From AP-15 sp963698995 (GTDB lineage: Bacteria > Pseudomonadota > Alphaproteobacteria > ATCC43930 > CGMCC-115725), in NCBI GenBank assembly GCA_963698995.1, contig CAVOTD010000027.1, forward strand, positions 62,001 through 126,000: 64,000 nt of DNA, in the 5' to 3' direction. Of the stretch, positions 53,478-60,817 are shown piece by piece. The stretch's first letter is position 1. Every line of letters starts with the position of its first letter. The translations under genes were made by a program, and so were the position numbers. The notes beneath the pieces were generated by a model. It was given only the letters and a program-made list of their open reading frames with translations. It did not search any database and was not told where the DNA came from.

Positions 53478-54573
53478 CTAGATTAACATCGAATACCGTC
53501 CGTGTTCATGGTTTCCGGGCCCGCCCGCTGGGCGTCCCGGAATGACGAGGGGGATGTTCATTCCGGGGCGCGGCGTGACCGCGAGCCCGGAATCTATGAA
53601 CACTGGCGCGCGCCGGCTTAGCGCCGCAGTGTTCTTGACGACTTCGATCAGCTCACGGACGGCGGTGACCGATTTGTCGAAGGCCGCCTTTTCGTCGCGG
53701 TCGAGCGCAATCTCGACGATGCGCTCGACACCGCCGGCGCCGATCACGACCGGGACGCCGACATAGAGGTCCTTGACGCCGTATTGCCCATCGAGCCAGG
53801 CGGCGCAGGGCAGAACCCGCTTCTTGTCGCGGAGATAGGCTTCGGCCATCTGGATCGCCGAGCTGGCGGGGGCATAGAACGCCGAACCGGTCTTCAACAG
53901 GCCGACGATCTCGCCGCCGCCGTCGCGGGTGCGCTGGACGATCTCGTCGAGCCGCTCCTGGGTTGTCCAACCCATCTTGACAAGATCGGGCAGCGGGATG
54001 CCGGCAACCGTCGAATAGCGCACCAGCGGCACCATCGTGTCGCCGTGGCCGCCGAGCACGAAGGCGGTCACGTCCTCGACGGAAACGCCGAACTCCCGCG
54101 CCAGGAAATGGCGGAAGCGGGCGCTGTCGAGGATCCCGGCCATGCCGACGACGCGCTGCGGCGGCAGGCCGCAAGCCTCGCGCATCACCCACACCATGAC
54201 GTCGAGCGGGTTGGTGATGGTGATGACGAAAGCCTGCGGGGCAGTGCTTTTTGATCGCCTCGCCGACGGTCCTGACGATCCGGGCATTGACCTCGATCAG
54301 ATCGTCGCGGCTCATCCCGGGCTTGCGCGGGATGCCGGCGGTGACGATCACGACATCGGCGTCGGCAATCTCGGCGTAGTCGTTGGAGCCGTTGACTACC
54401 GCGTCGTAGTCCTCGATCGCCGAGCCCTGGACGATATCGAGCGCCTTGCCTTGCGGCACACCCTCGACGACGTCGACGAGCGCGATGTCGCCGAGCTCTT
54501 TGAGCCCGGCGAGGAGCGCCAGGGTGCCGCCGATCTGCCCGGCCCCGATCAACGCGATCTTGTTGCGTGCCAT
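53478..54573 (-). CDS. mdh: Malate dehydrogenase (one frameshift; repeat-derived C-terminal extension)
   Basis: NAD-dependent malate dehydrogenase of the LDH-like type. It has KIALIGAGQIGGTLALLAGLKELGDIALVDV, GIPRKPGMSRDDLI, ITNPLDVMVWVM, the catalytic LGGHGDTMVPLVRY, and VPVVIGAGGVERIVEIAL. One extra G in GGGG at 54238-54241 breaks the frame after KKHCP. The normal end (VRELIEVVKN) is not followed by a stop. The frame continues ~46 codons through a dispersed palindromic repeat (53502-53603) to the stop at 53478. ATG 54573 follows AAAGG. First gene of the TCA operon. Confidence 0.9.
53502..53603. repeat. Palindromic repeat encoding the Mdh C-terminal extension
   Basis: A ~102-bp unit bounded by GTGTTCAT (53502-53509) and ATGAACAC (53596-53603), with inner CCCGG/CCGGG-type partial palindromes. 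It reads in frame as the extra residues of Mdh (FIDSGLAVTPRPGMN...VIPGRPAGGPGNHEHGR). Confidence 0.65.
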
Positions 54574-54650
54574 GCCCATACCTTTCGTCTCTCCGGCGAT
54601 GCGCGCAAACGCCGAGCGTCGCCGGTCTTACCGTGGATAAGGAGACGGAT

Positions 54651-55424
54651 CTACGCTTTCAGATGCTTGTCGAAGAAGGCGACGGCATCGCGCCACAGCT
54701 CGGCAGCCGGCGCTTCACGATAGCTCGGCCGGTAATCCGCGAGGAAGGCGTGCCCGGCGTTCTTGTAGACCTTGATCGTGACATCCTTGCCGGCGCGCTG
54801 CGCCCGGCTGCGCACCTCCTCGGATTGCGCGACCGTCGGGTTCTGATCCTCTTCGCCAAACACTGTGAACAGCGGACAATGCAGGCGGTCGACCAAGTTC
54901 AAGATCGGCGTCGGCCGCGACGGCGTGGTTTCGGCATCGGGTGTGGCGCGATGGATGAACCCGCCCCAGCAATCGACCGCCGCATCAACCTTGTCGCTGC
55001 TGCACGCGAACAGCAATGTCTGCCGGCCACCCGAGCAAAAGCCGATGGCGCCGACCTTGCCGGTCGCGCCGGAGAGCCCCCGCAAATGCGCTGCCGAGGC
55101 TTCGAGATCGCGGACGGCTTGGGCGTCCGGCAGGCCGAACATGACCGGGAACACCGCGTCCATGTTGTTCGGGTCCGGCGAGCCCGAGCGGGTGTAGAGA
55201 TCGGGCGCCACGGCGTTGTACCCGATATTGGCAAACCGCCGGGCGATGTCGCGGATGTGCTCGACCAACCCGAAAGCCTCGTGGATGACGACAATGCCGG
55301 GGTAGCGCCCGGCCTGGCTCGGTTGGGCGAGGTAGCCTTTGATCGTGTCGCCGCCGCTCTTGATGTCGATGTTTTCGCCGCGCACGCGGCTGGGATCGGT
55401 GACCGCACCCGGTATATTCGCCAT
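54651..55424 (-). CDS. Dienelactone hydrolase family protein
   Basis: A 257-residue alpha/beta hydrolase with a Cys nucleophile typical of the family: GAIGFCSGGRQTLLFA (Cys ~residue 126), acid near FGEEDQN, His in YKNAGHAFLADYRPSY. It begins GENIDIKSGGDTIKGYLAQPSQAGRYPGIVVIHEAFGL. ATG 55424 is preceded by GAGGAG. The substrate is not known; a lactone in aromatic breakdown is the family role. Confidence 0.88.
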   Translation of the reverse strand: MANIPGAVTDPSRVRGENIDIKSGGDTIKGYLAQPSQAGRYPGIVVIHEAFGLVEHIRDIARRFANIGYNAVAPDLYTRSGSPDPNNMDAVFPVMFGLPDAQAVRDLEASAAHLRGLSGATGKVGAIGFCSGGRQTLLFACSSDKVDAAVDCWGGFIHRATPDAETTPSRPTPILNLVDRLHCPLFTVFGEEDQNPTVAQSEEVRSRAQRAGKDVTIKVYKNAGHAFLADYRPSYREAPAAELWRDAVAFFDKHLKA

Positions 55425-55547
55425 GCGCTCCTCCTCGGAATGAGATCGGCAGGTTAACACCAATTTCGCGGCAGGGTGAAGCTGGCCCTCGCGGCTCGGC
55501 TGCAGATGCTGTTATGATCGGTCACTATCATCGGGAGGAGTTGCAGC

Positions 55548-55996
55548 ATGACGATCGAACAGACGGTGCTAAAGGAAAGGGCGGCCGTCGCGCAGCCGAC
55601 CATGAAGGTCGCCGTGACGAGCGCGAAATCGCCCGATTTCGTCGAGGGCCGACGCACCTTCTTCAAGTATCGTGACCTCGGCGTCACTGCCGCGAGCAAC
55701 GGCTGGATGCGGGCACAATTAATGTCAACGGTGACGGGCATGACCAAGCCGACCGGCTGGCACTATCATGTTTGCGAAGGCCAGTTCGTCTATACGCTGA
55801 AGGGCTGGGTCGAGTTGGAATTCGAGGATGGCAGCAACTGCCGGCTCGAAGCGGGCGATTCATGCTTTATTCCGGGCGGCCTGCACCACAACGAGATCGG
55901 CACCTCGGACGACCTCGAGATCCTCGAAGTCTGCCTGCCGGCGATATGGGGACTGTCCCGGTCGATCCACCCGCTTCGCTGCCAAACCGATCGTAA
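55548..55996 (+). CDS. Cupin-domain protein (one frameshift near the end)
   Basis: A ~149-residue single cupin. The metal-binding motif 1 is GWHYHVCEGQFVYTLKGWVELEFEDG, and motif 2 is AGDSCFIPGGLHHNEIGTSDDLEILEVCLPA. The family end reads DMGTVPVDPPASLPNRS-stop in another frame: one base, probably G, is missing near 55948. Without repair the frame would run into tRNA-Gly at 56057, which is unlikely. GGGAGGAG lies upstream of ATG. Function unknown. Confidence 0.8.
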
Positions 55997-56056
55997 GACC
56001 GCTCCGCGGCCGCAAGGGTTTGCAGGCGGCCGCGGATCGCCTATCATTGGCGCTAC

Positions 56057-56130
56057 GCGGGTGTAGCTCAATGGCAGAGCAGAAGCTTCCCAAGCTTACG
56101 ACGAGGGTTCGATTCCCTTCACCCGCTCCA
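56057..56130 (+). tRNA. tRNA-Gly (anticodon CCC)
   Basis: A 74-nt tRNA with encoded CCA. Acceptor GCGGGTG pairs with CACCCGC. The D arm GCTC/GAGC, the anticodon arm GAAGC-TTCCCAA-GCTTA (anticodon CCC at loop positions 34-36) and the T arm GAGGGTTCGATTCCCTT are all normal. It ends 10 bases before an IS1595-like unit, which may have targeted the tRNA 3' flank. Confidence 0.93.
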
Positions 56131-56198
56131 AATAAAACGAAATTATGCACTTGACAAAGCCGCTATGGATTCCCTACCTCATAGGTTGAGAATGAAAC

Positions 56199-56390
56199 CT
56201 ACGGGAGTTTCGGATCCGTGCGCTTTTTCTGTTTTGGCTTACTGCTGCCTGGCGCGGGCGGTGGGTGACCAGTTCGCGCGGCGGCTCGTAAGGCGTCCTC
56301 GATTGAGAGTGGATACAGCGACAGCTTCTCACGCTTCGGGCTGGCGCTTTCCTCAGTCTTTTTGCGCGATCGCGTGTCTTTCGCTTTCAT
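56199..56390 (-). CDS. Small conserved passenger protein
   Basis: A 63-residue basic protein: MKAKDTRSRKKTEESASPKREKLSLYPLSIEDALRAAARTGHP followed by a Pro/Lys tail. The LSLYPLSIEDALRAA part resembles small proteins seen next to IS1595-type transposases in rhizobia (from memory, not checked). ATG 56390 is the start that directly precedes this conserved part. Three tandem hairpins lie 60-160 bases upstream, in its presumed leader. Confidence 0.6.
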   Translation of the reverse strand: MKAKDTRSRKKTEESASPKREKLSLYPLSIEDALRAAARTGHPPPAPGSSKPKQKKRTDPKLP

Positions 56391-56449
56391 TGCCAAGAGC
56401 CAAAAGTGGACATGCCGGAACAGAAATGCTACATAAACAAACGCCGATA

Positions 56450-56551
56450 GCCGACACCCCTTGTGGAAGGGGATGCCGGCTAAGCGGTTGGCCCCTTGTG
56501 GAGGGGGGCCGGTTGTGCGGTACCGCCGACGGTTCCTTGTGGAAGGGACCG
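56450..56551 (-). ncRNA. Three tandem hairpins with a common core
   Basis: Hairpin 1 at 56450-56480 (CCCC-TTGTGGAA-GGGG plus outer GCCG/CGGC), hairpin 2 at 56490-56510 (GGCCCC-TTGTGGAGG-GGGGCC), hairpin 3 at 56530-56551 (CGGTTCCTT-GTGG-AAGGGACCG). The core CCTTGTGGAAGG is kept, with one change in hairpin 2, while the outer pairs differ and still pair. That pattern suggests structure is selected. The strand is assumed from the passenger gene; the hairpins could form in either RNA. Confidence 0.6.
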
Positions 56552-56557
56552 AATTGC

Positions 56558-56663
56558 GGAGGTGATAGGAGTTCGAACCCACGAGGGCGCTGGCTCACCT
56601 GGAAAGTTCGCTGGCCCTACCTGATCCTAAGTCAGGCGCGTTCAACCTCTCCGCCACACCTCC
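56558..56663 (-). tRNA. tRNA-Leu(UAG)-like sequence with a 21-nt insertion (possible pseudo-tRNA)
   Basis: Acceptor GGAGGTG pairs with CACCTCC. The D arm GCG/CGC and the anticodon arm CCTGA-CTTAGGA-TCAGG (anticodon UAG) are well formed. The variable arm is too long: CCAGCG occurs twice, and removing one 21-nt copy between them leaves a normal arm AGGGC-CAGC-GCCCT and an 85-nt tRNA-Leu. The T stem around GGGTTCGAAC is mismatched, and the 3' end reads GCA rather than CCA. Charging is doubtful. Confidence 0.6.
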
Positions 56664-56722
56664 ATCTCGGTTTTCCTGGCTGACTCTCGCCAGAGTCGGT
56701 CGGGAAAAATTCTATGCAAAGG

Positions 56723-57449
56723 TCACGGATGCTGCGCCGCAGCGCCATTGCCTCTCGAAGCACCGAACAGTTCATCTCTGTCCGGCGCTTCCGATTCTTG
56801 ACTTGATGATTCGGTGGAACGCTCCCCAGGAGACGGCCCAAGAGGAATGCCGATCGCGGACCGGTCGACGTTCGCGCGGATCGCGCCCTTCAGTGTCGCG
56901 CCGTCTACGCGGTCAATCTTGCGCGCCCGCACCCGGCCGTCTCGCTCGACGAGCGCTACGACGGGAGTTTTCTTCGTGCCGCGCCCGCGCTTGGCCTTTT
57001 CGTCCGAGCCGGGGCGGGGCTTGCCACCAACGTAGGTCGTCGACTTCGACGGTACCTTTGAGCAGCGAGGCTAGAGGCTCCCGCGACATTGCGTGCCGGA
57101 TGCGATGCGCTAAATGCCAAGCAGTACGATAGGAACCAAGGTCAAGTTCGCGTTGAAGCTGGAGCGCCGAGATGCCTTTGTTCGCGGAGCAAAGAAGCGC
57201 GAAGGCTATCAGCCATTTGCGTAACGGCAGATGGGAGTCTTCAAAGATCGTTCCAACTGTGACGGTGAATTGTTCATGGCAGTTGTTGCACTGAAAGACA
57301 CCTGGACGATGCGCTTGGCCTTGCAGCCGCGTCACGTTCTCCATCGCCCCGCAATGAGCGCAAATCGGACCATCCGGCCACAAGATCCGCTCAATGGTTT
57401 CGCGGGCTTCATCCTCGGTCAGAGCGGAGACTTTGTCGAGGGTCAACAT
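56723..57449 (-). pseudogene. IS1595-family (ISXO2-like) transposase, frameshifted and truncated
   Basis: The N-terminus has the zinc ribbon (CAHCGAMENVTRLQG...FQCNNCHEQFTVTVGTIFEDSHLPLRKWLIAFALL) and the helical part (NKGISALQLQRELDLGSYRTAWHLAHRIRHAM). The DDE domain begins GTVEVD. After a frame change near 57042 it continues YVGGKPRPG...RVRARKIDRVDGATLKGAIRANVD. The remaining third with the other catalytic residues is missing and replaced by unrelated sequence to the stop at 56723. Start ATG 57449 is 54 bases from the right inverted repeat. Confidence 0.78.
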
Positions 57450-57531
57450 GGCGCTTGCCCATCGAATTTCTATCTATAAGCTAAGGGCTTAGCGCTACTT
57501 TCTCAAGTGCATAATTCCGAATTGGAATACC

Positions 57532-57551
57532 GACCGCGACTGAGCGCGGTC
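57532..57551. other. Short perfect hairpin
   Basis: GACCGCG-ACTGAG-CGCGGTC, 7-bp stem, between the transposon end and the hydrolase gene. It could be a terminator for the left or a leader structure for the right; nothing decides this. Confidence 0.35.
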
Positions 57552-57589
57552 GTTCTCCCGACAATCCGGCCCAAGGAAAGGACACCGAC

Positions 57590-58327
57590 ATGCCGAGCTT
57601 TGAACATCATGGCGCGCACATCTACTACGAGGAGTTCGGCCAAGGGTTCCCGATCCTGACCTTTGCGCCAGCCGGCTTGCAGTCGGTGATCGCCGTCTGG
57701 AACCAACCCTCGGCGCCGATCAACCCGACCAGCGAGTGGGCGGCGAACTACCGCGTCATCGCGATGGATCAGCGCAACGCCGGCGGCCAGTCGCGCGCCC
57801 CGATCACCGCGCAGGACGGCTGGGACAGCTACACTGCCGACCACATCGCGCTGCTCGACCACCTGCGGATCGACCGATGCCATCTCTACGGTCAGTGCAT
57901 CGGCGGGTCGTTCATCCTGAACCTGATCAAGCATCAGCCCGAGCGCGTCCAAAGCGCGGTATTGGCGCAGCCGATCGGACGCGTCGGTGCGATGGCGCCG
58001 GGCCGCCCCGCGCGGTTTAACGGCTGGGCGGAGACGCTAACGGACCACCCGGAGGCCACCCCGCAAGTGCTCGACGCGTTTTGCCGGAACCTCTACGCCC
58101 CTGGGTTTGTCTACTGCGTCGACCGAGCCTTCGTCTCCAAGGTCCAGGCGCCGTGCCTCGTGCTGGCGGGCAATGACGAGGCCCACCCCTACCCGATCTC
58201 CGAGGAGCTCTCGAAATTGCTGCCGAACTGCGAGTTCATCCAGGAGTGGAAGACCGGACCGGCTCTGACCACGGCCAAGGCTCGCGTTAAAGAGTTCCTC
58301 GCGAAGCACACCCCGACCAGGGCGTAG
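57590..58327 (+). CDS. Alpha/beta-fold hydrolase with Cys at the nucleophile position
   Basis: A 245-residue alpha/beta hydrolase. The opening HGAHIYYEEFGQGFPILTFAPAG and VIAMDQRNAGGQSRAP are typical. The nucleophile elbow reads CHLYGQCIGGSFIL: Gly-x-Cys-x-Gly, not Ser. The acid is likely in LAGNDEAHPYPISEEL, but I do not see a convincing catalytic His in the final third. It may be a C-nucleophile enzyme like dienelactone hydrolase, or inactive. AAAGGA precedes ATG. Confidence 0.8.
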   Translation: MPSFEHHGAHIYYEEFGQGFPILTFAPAGLQSVIAVWNQPSAPINPTSEWAANYRVIAMDQRNAGGQSRAPITAQDGWDSYTADHIALLDHLRIDRCHLYGQCIGGSFILNLIKHQPERVQSAVLAQPIGRVGAMAPGRPARFNGWAETLTDHPEATPQVLDAFCRNLYAPGFVYCVDRAFVSKVQAPCLVLAGNDEAHPYPISEELSKLLPNCEFIQEWKTGPALTTAKARVKEFLAKHTPTRA

Positions 58328-58358
58328 AGAGCGCGCGCCCCTGACCTGAGCTGCACGG

Positions 58359-59729
58359 TCAGGAGCGGGTCGGCGGGACGACAACGCAGGGTAGTTGGCG
58401 ATGGTTCAGATGTGTGCAGGCGCTCGACGCCGCGCTCGCTGACAAATGGACGAGACGCGCGCGATAGAGCACCGAATTGCCGAACGGCGCTGTCGGCTGG
58501 AGGGCCAGCACGGCCGAGCGAAGCTGTTGCGGCGCCTGGGTGCGGGCACCCTCGGCGACCGCGCGAGCCAGGCCCGGGTTCTTGTAGGCGCCCACCTGGA
58601 TCGCCCATTCCCCGGCCGGTTCGGCCGATCGGCTCGACCGCCGCCGCGGGGCCGGCGTTGTCGGCTGGTAGACCGCCTCCGCAAGCTGCCGAGCCCGCGC
58701 CGGCGGTGGCCGGAGGGCGCTGGCGGCGTGACACGATCTGTCGGAGTTGTTGGCCGACTTGGGGTCGCAACCGGCGGCCGATGCCAGCTGAACTCGGGAG
58801 GCGACTGGCTGCGCGGTCGAGGGGCACGGGTGATAGGGGTCGTAGGCGGCGTTTACGTCGCAGCCGGTTGCCGCAACCTGTTGCACGACAGCCTGTCGGC
58901 TCGGGGCCGACGAGGCCACAGCCATTCCCACCGACGTGCACGGATGGTTGGGATCGTAGGCGGCATTCAAATCACATCCGCCCGCCCCGACCTGAACAAA
59001 GCCAGGCTGGGTCGCCGCCGGTTGTAAGGCCGCCCGCTCGAGCGATGTGCAGGGATGGTTCGGGTTGTAGGCGGTGTTCAGATCGCACCCCGCCGCCAGA
59101 CTGGCTATCGTCGGGGCGGATCTCCTCGCTCGACCTAAGCGGGCGGAGGCGACGGCGAAACGTCCGGACAGCGGCACGTCGTTGCCGAGATTGGGCGTGA
59201 TCGCGGCGACATAGTTCACCGTCTCGTCGGGGAGGACGGCCCTGCCGGCCAGGTAACTCTCGACCCGATCCGGACCGGCGTTATAGGCGGCCAGAAACCC
59301 GGGCGCGCCAAACCGGTCATACATCTCGCGAATATAGGCGGTGCCTGCCAGAACGTTGTTGTGCGGCTCGTAGGGGTCGTCGCCGAGCCGGTGACGCACC
59401 CGGAGCTCCTCATAGGTGGCAGGCATGACCTGCATCAGGCCCATCGCCCCGACCGGGGAAGTGGCCTGTTGCTCACCGCCCGATTCTTGTTGCATCACCG
59501 CGCGTACCCACTGTTCGGGCACGGAATATCTTCCGGCGGCCTCGCGGATATAAGGGCCCCAAGGATCCTCGGGCGGGCCTGGCGGCGGATAGTAGTGCGT
59601 TGGCCTCCGCCACCCGTCCGCACCGATTTCGACCCGTCCGCCCGGGCCATATCCGCCCTGCTGGGTGCAGGCGGCGAGCAAGAGCAGCGCCAACAGCCGC
59701 AGCATGGTCTGCAAGCGGCGCGCCGCCAT
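58359..59729 (-). CDS. Lytic transglycosylase lipoprotein with Cys repeats and SPOR domain
   Basis: A ~456-residue cell-wall enzyme. The lipobox is LLLLAACTQQ, so it should be lipid-anchored. The SLT domain (residues ~75-190) has VRAVMQQESGGEQQATSPVGAMGLMQVMPATYEELR, with the catalytic Glu, and FLAAYNAGPDRVESYL. Then come four repeats of the GCDLNAAYDPNHPC type (the fourth degenerate, GCDPKSANNSDRSC), and a C-terminal SPOR-like domain (EWAIQVGAYKNPGLARAVAEG) that would bind denuded septal glycan. ATG 59729 is preferred; 59708 is possible. Confidence 0.88.
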   Translation of the reverse strand: MAARRLQTMLRLLALLLLAACTQQGGYGPGGRVEIGADGWRRPTHYYPPPGPPEDPWGPYIREAAGRYSVPEQWVRAVMQQESGGEQQATSPVGAMGLMQVMPATYEELRVRHRLGDDPYEPHNNVLAGTAYIREMYDRFGAPGFLAAYNAGPDRVESYLAGRAVLPDETVNYVAAITPNLGNDVPLSGRFAVASARLGRARRSAPTIASLAAGCDLNTAYNPNHPCTSLERAALQPAATQPGFVQVGAGGCDLNAAYDPNHPCTSVGMAVASSAPSRQAVVQQVAATGCDVNAAYDPYHPCPSTAQPVASRVQLASAAGCDPKSANNSDRSCHAASALRPPPARARQLAEAVYQPTTPAPRRRSSRSAEPAGEWAIQVGAYKNPGLARAVAEGARTQAPQQLRSAVLALQPTAPFGNSVLYRARLVHLSASAASSACTHLNHRQLPCVVVPPTRS

Positions 59730-60185
59730 CGGTCCGTTGCAAGACAACCGGTCAGACCTGTTCGACAGGCATTCAGTGACCACTCGCTGTACGAGATCGA
59801 CGCACGAACCCCAGGCTTCTTGGTTTCGCCTGACGATCGTCCCCCTGATCGATCAATACGCCTTTAGCGATCCGCGATAAGAGGGACAAGCTTTCTAACT
59901 CGCGGCTTGCCGACCATGTCGATGAAATGTCGGCGAAGTTGGGCTGACGCGCTTCGAGGCTGGCGCGGAAGTGACGGCGAATCAAAGCCTTGCGCGACCA
60001 GGCTCGACCCCCGCGACGGGGTTCGCGCGCACATTCGCCGATGTCGGGCGACGACCGCTATAAAGGCTGGTTATCGTTCGGCTATCGGGCGGAGCGATGG
60101 TGAGGAATGCGAATTGATCGGTCGCGAAGCACTGCGCTCACACCGATGCCACTGGTTATCGCTGGCCGGCTTGGGTCGCCTTCAT
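59730..60185. other. Intergenic stretch without a recognisable gene
   Basis: About 456 bases between the transglycosylase start and the end of the GST gene. I see no open frame with family signs, no tRNA and no strong hairpin. It probably holds the transglycosylase promoter on the minus strand. Confidence 0.5.
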
Positions 60186-60767
60186 CTACTGCGGCAAGGC
60201 GTACCCGATCACGCCTTCGATCTCGAGCGTTCGGCGAACCGCCGGGCGCTCTATCATCCGGCCGTAATGGGCCGATAGGCCGGGGAATTCCGCAGGCTCC
60301 GGCTTAACCGAACCGACGAACCGCCAAAAGAGCCGGAACAGGTGGATGTCAGCGATCGAGTAGCGTTCGACGGTCCACTCTCTGCCGGCCAATCTCCGCT
60401 CGGCAATTCCGAAGACCTCGCGCCAACGCTCGATGCCGATTCTGCGGGCGGGGTGGATCGTCGAAGCGATGAACGACATCCACGAAATCGCCTGCGCCTC
60501 GGCCTCCGTGTCGTCTGCCGGCCAGAGCCCTGCCGCGGGGAAGCGTTTGGCGAGAAAATAGAGAATCGCAGCGACTTCGGTCAGCGGCCGCCCATCGATC
60601 AGCAGGGTCGGCACCTTGCCTTCGGGATTGACCGCGAGGTAGGTGGGCGCGTGCTGTTCCTGCTTGGCAAATGAAACAGGCCGGCTTTCGAACGGCGCGC
60701 CTATCTCGTGCAGCGCAATGTGCACCGCCATCGAGCTCGATCCCGGCGAGTGGTATAGCGTGAGCAT
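60186..60767 (-). CDS. Glutathione S-transferase family protein
   Basis: A 193-residue GST. The thioredoxin-like N-domain reads LTLYHSPGSSSMAVHIALHEIGAPFESRPV and NPEGKVPTLLIDGRPLTEVAAILYFLAKRF. The helical C-domain includes YSIADIHLFRLFWRF, the usual SxAD helix start. AGAGGGGAGATCT precedes ATG 60767. Glutathione conjugation is the family role; the substrate is unknown. Confidence 0.9.
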   Translation of the reverse strand: MLTLYHSPGSSSMAVHIALHEIGAPFESRPVSFAKQEQHAPTYLAVNPEGKVPTLLIDGRPLTEVAAILYFLAKRFPAAGLWPADDTEAEAQAISWMSFIASTIHPARRIGIERWREVFGIAERRLAGREWTVERYSIADIHLFRLFWRFVGSVKPEPAEFPGLSAHYGRMIERPAVRRTLEIEGVIGYALPQ

Positions 60768-60817
60768 AGATCTCCCCTCTATTGGATCAACCGATCGAGA
60801 ATTCGCTCGTCGGCACA

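Larger units (their letters stand above)
56141..57516. mobile_element. IS1595-like unit with passenger gene, hairpins and tRNA-Leu-like sequence
   Basis: Inverted repeats AATTATGCACTTGA at 56141-56154 and (reverse complement) 57503-57516 are perfect over 14 bp and match at 20 of 23 positions when extended. Inside, all on the minus strand from the right: a broken IS1595-type transposase, a tRNA-Leu-like sequence, three hairpins and a 63-aa gene. I find no clear target duplication outside the repeats, so the exact ends are uncertain. Confidence 0.65.

Noticed and set aside
56450..56551. Hairpin cores considered as CRISPR repeats
   Set aside because: Cores are only 12 bases, spacing is irregular (35 and 41) and the flanks are arms of the same hairpins; no cas genes.
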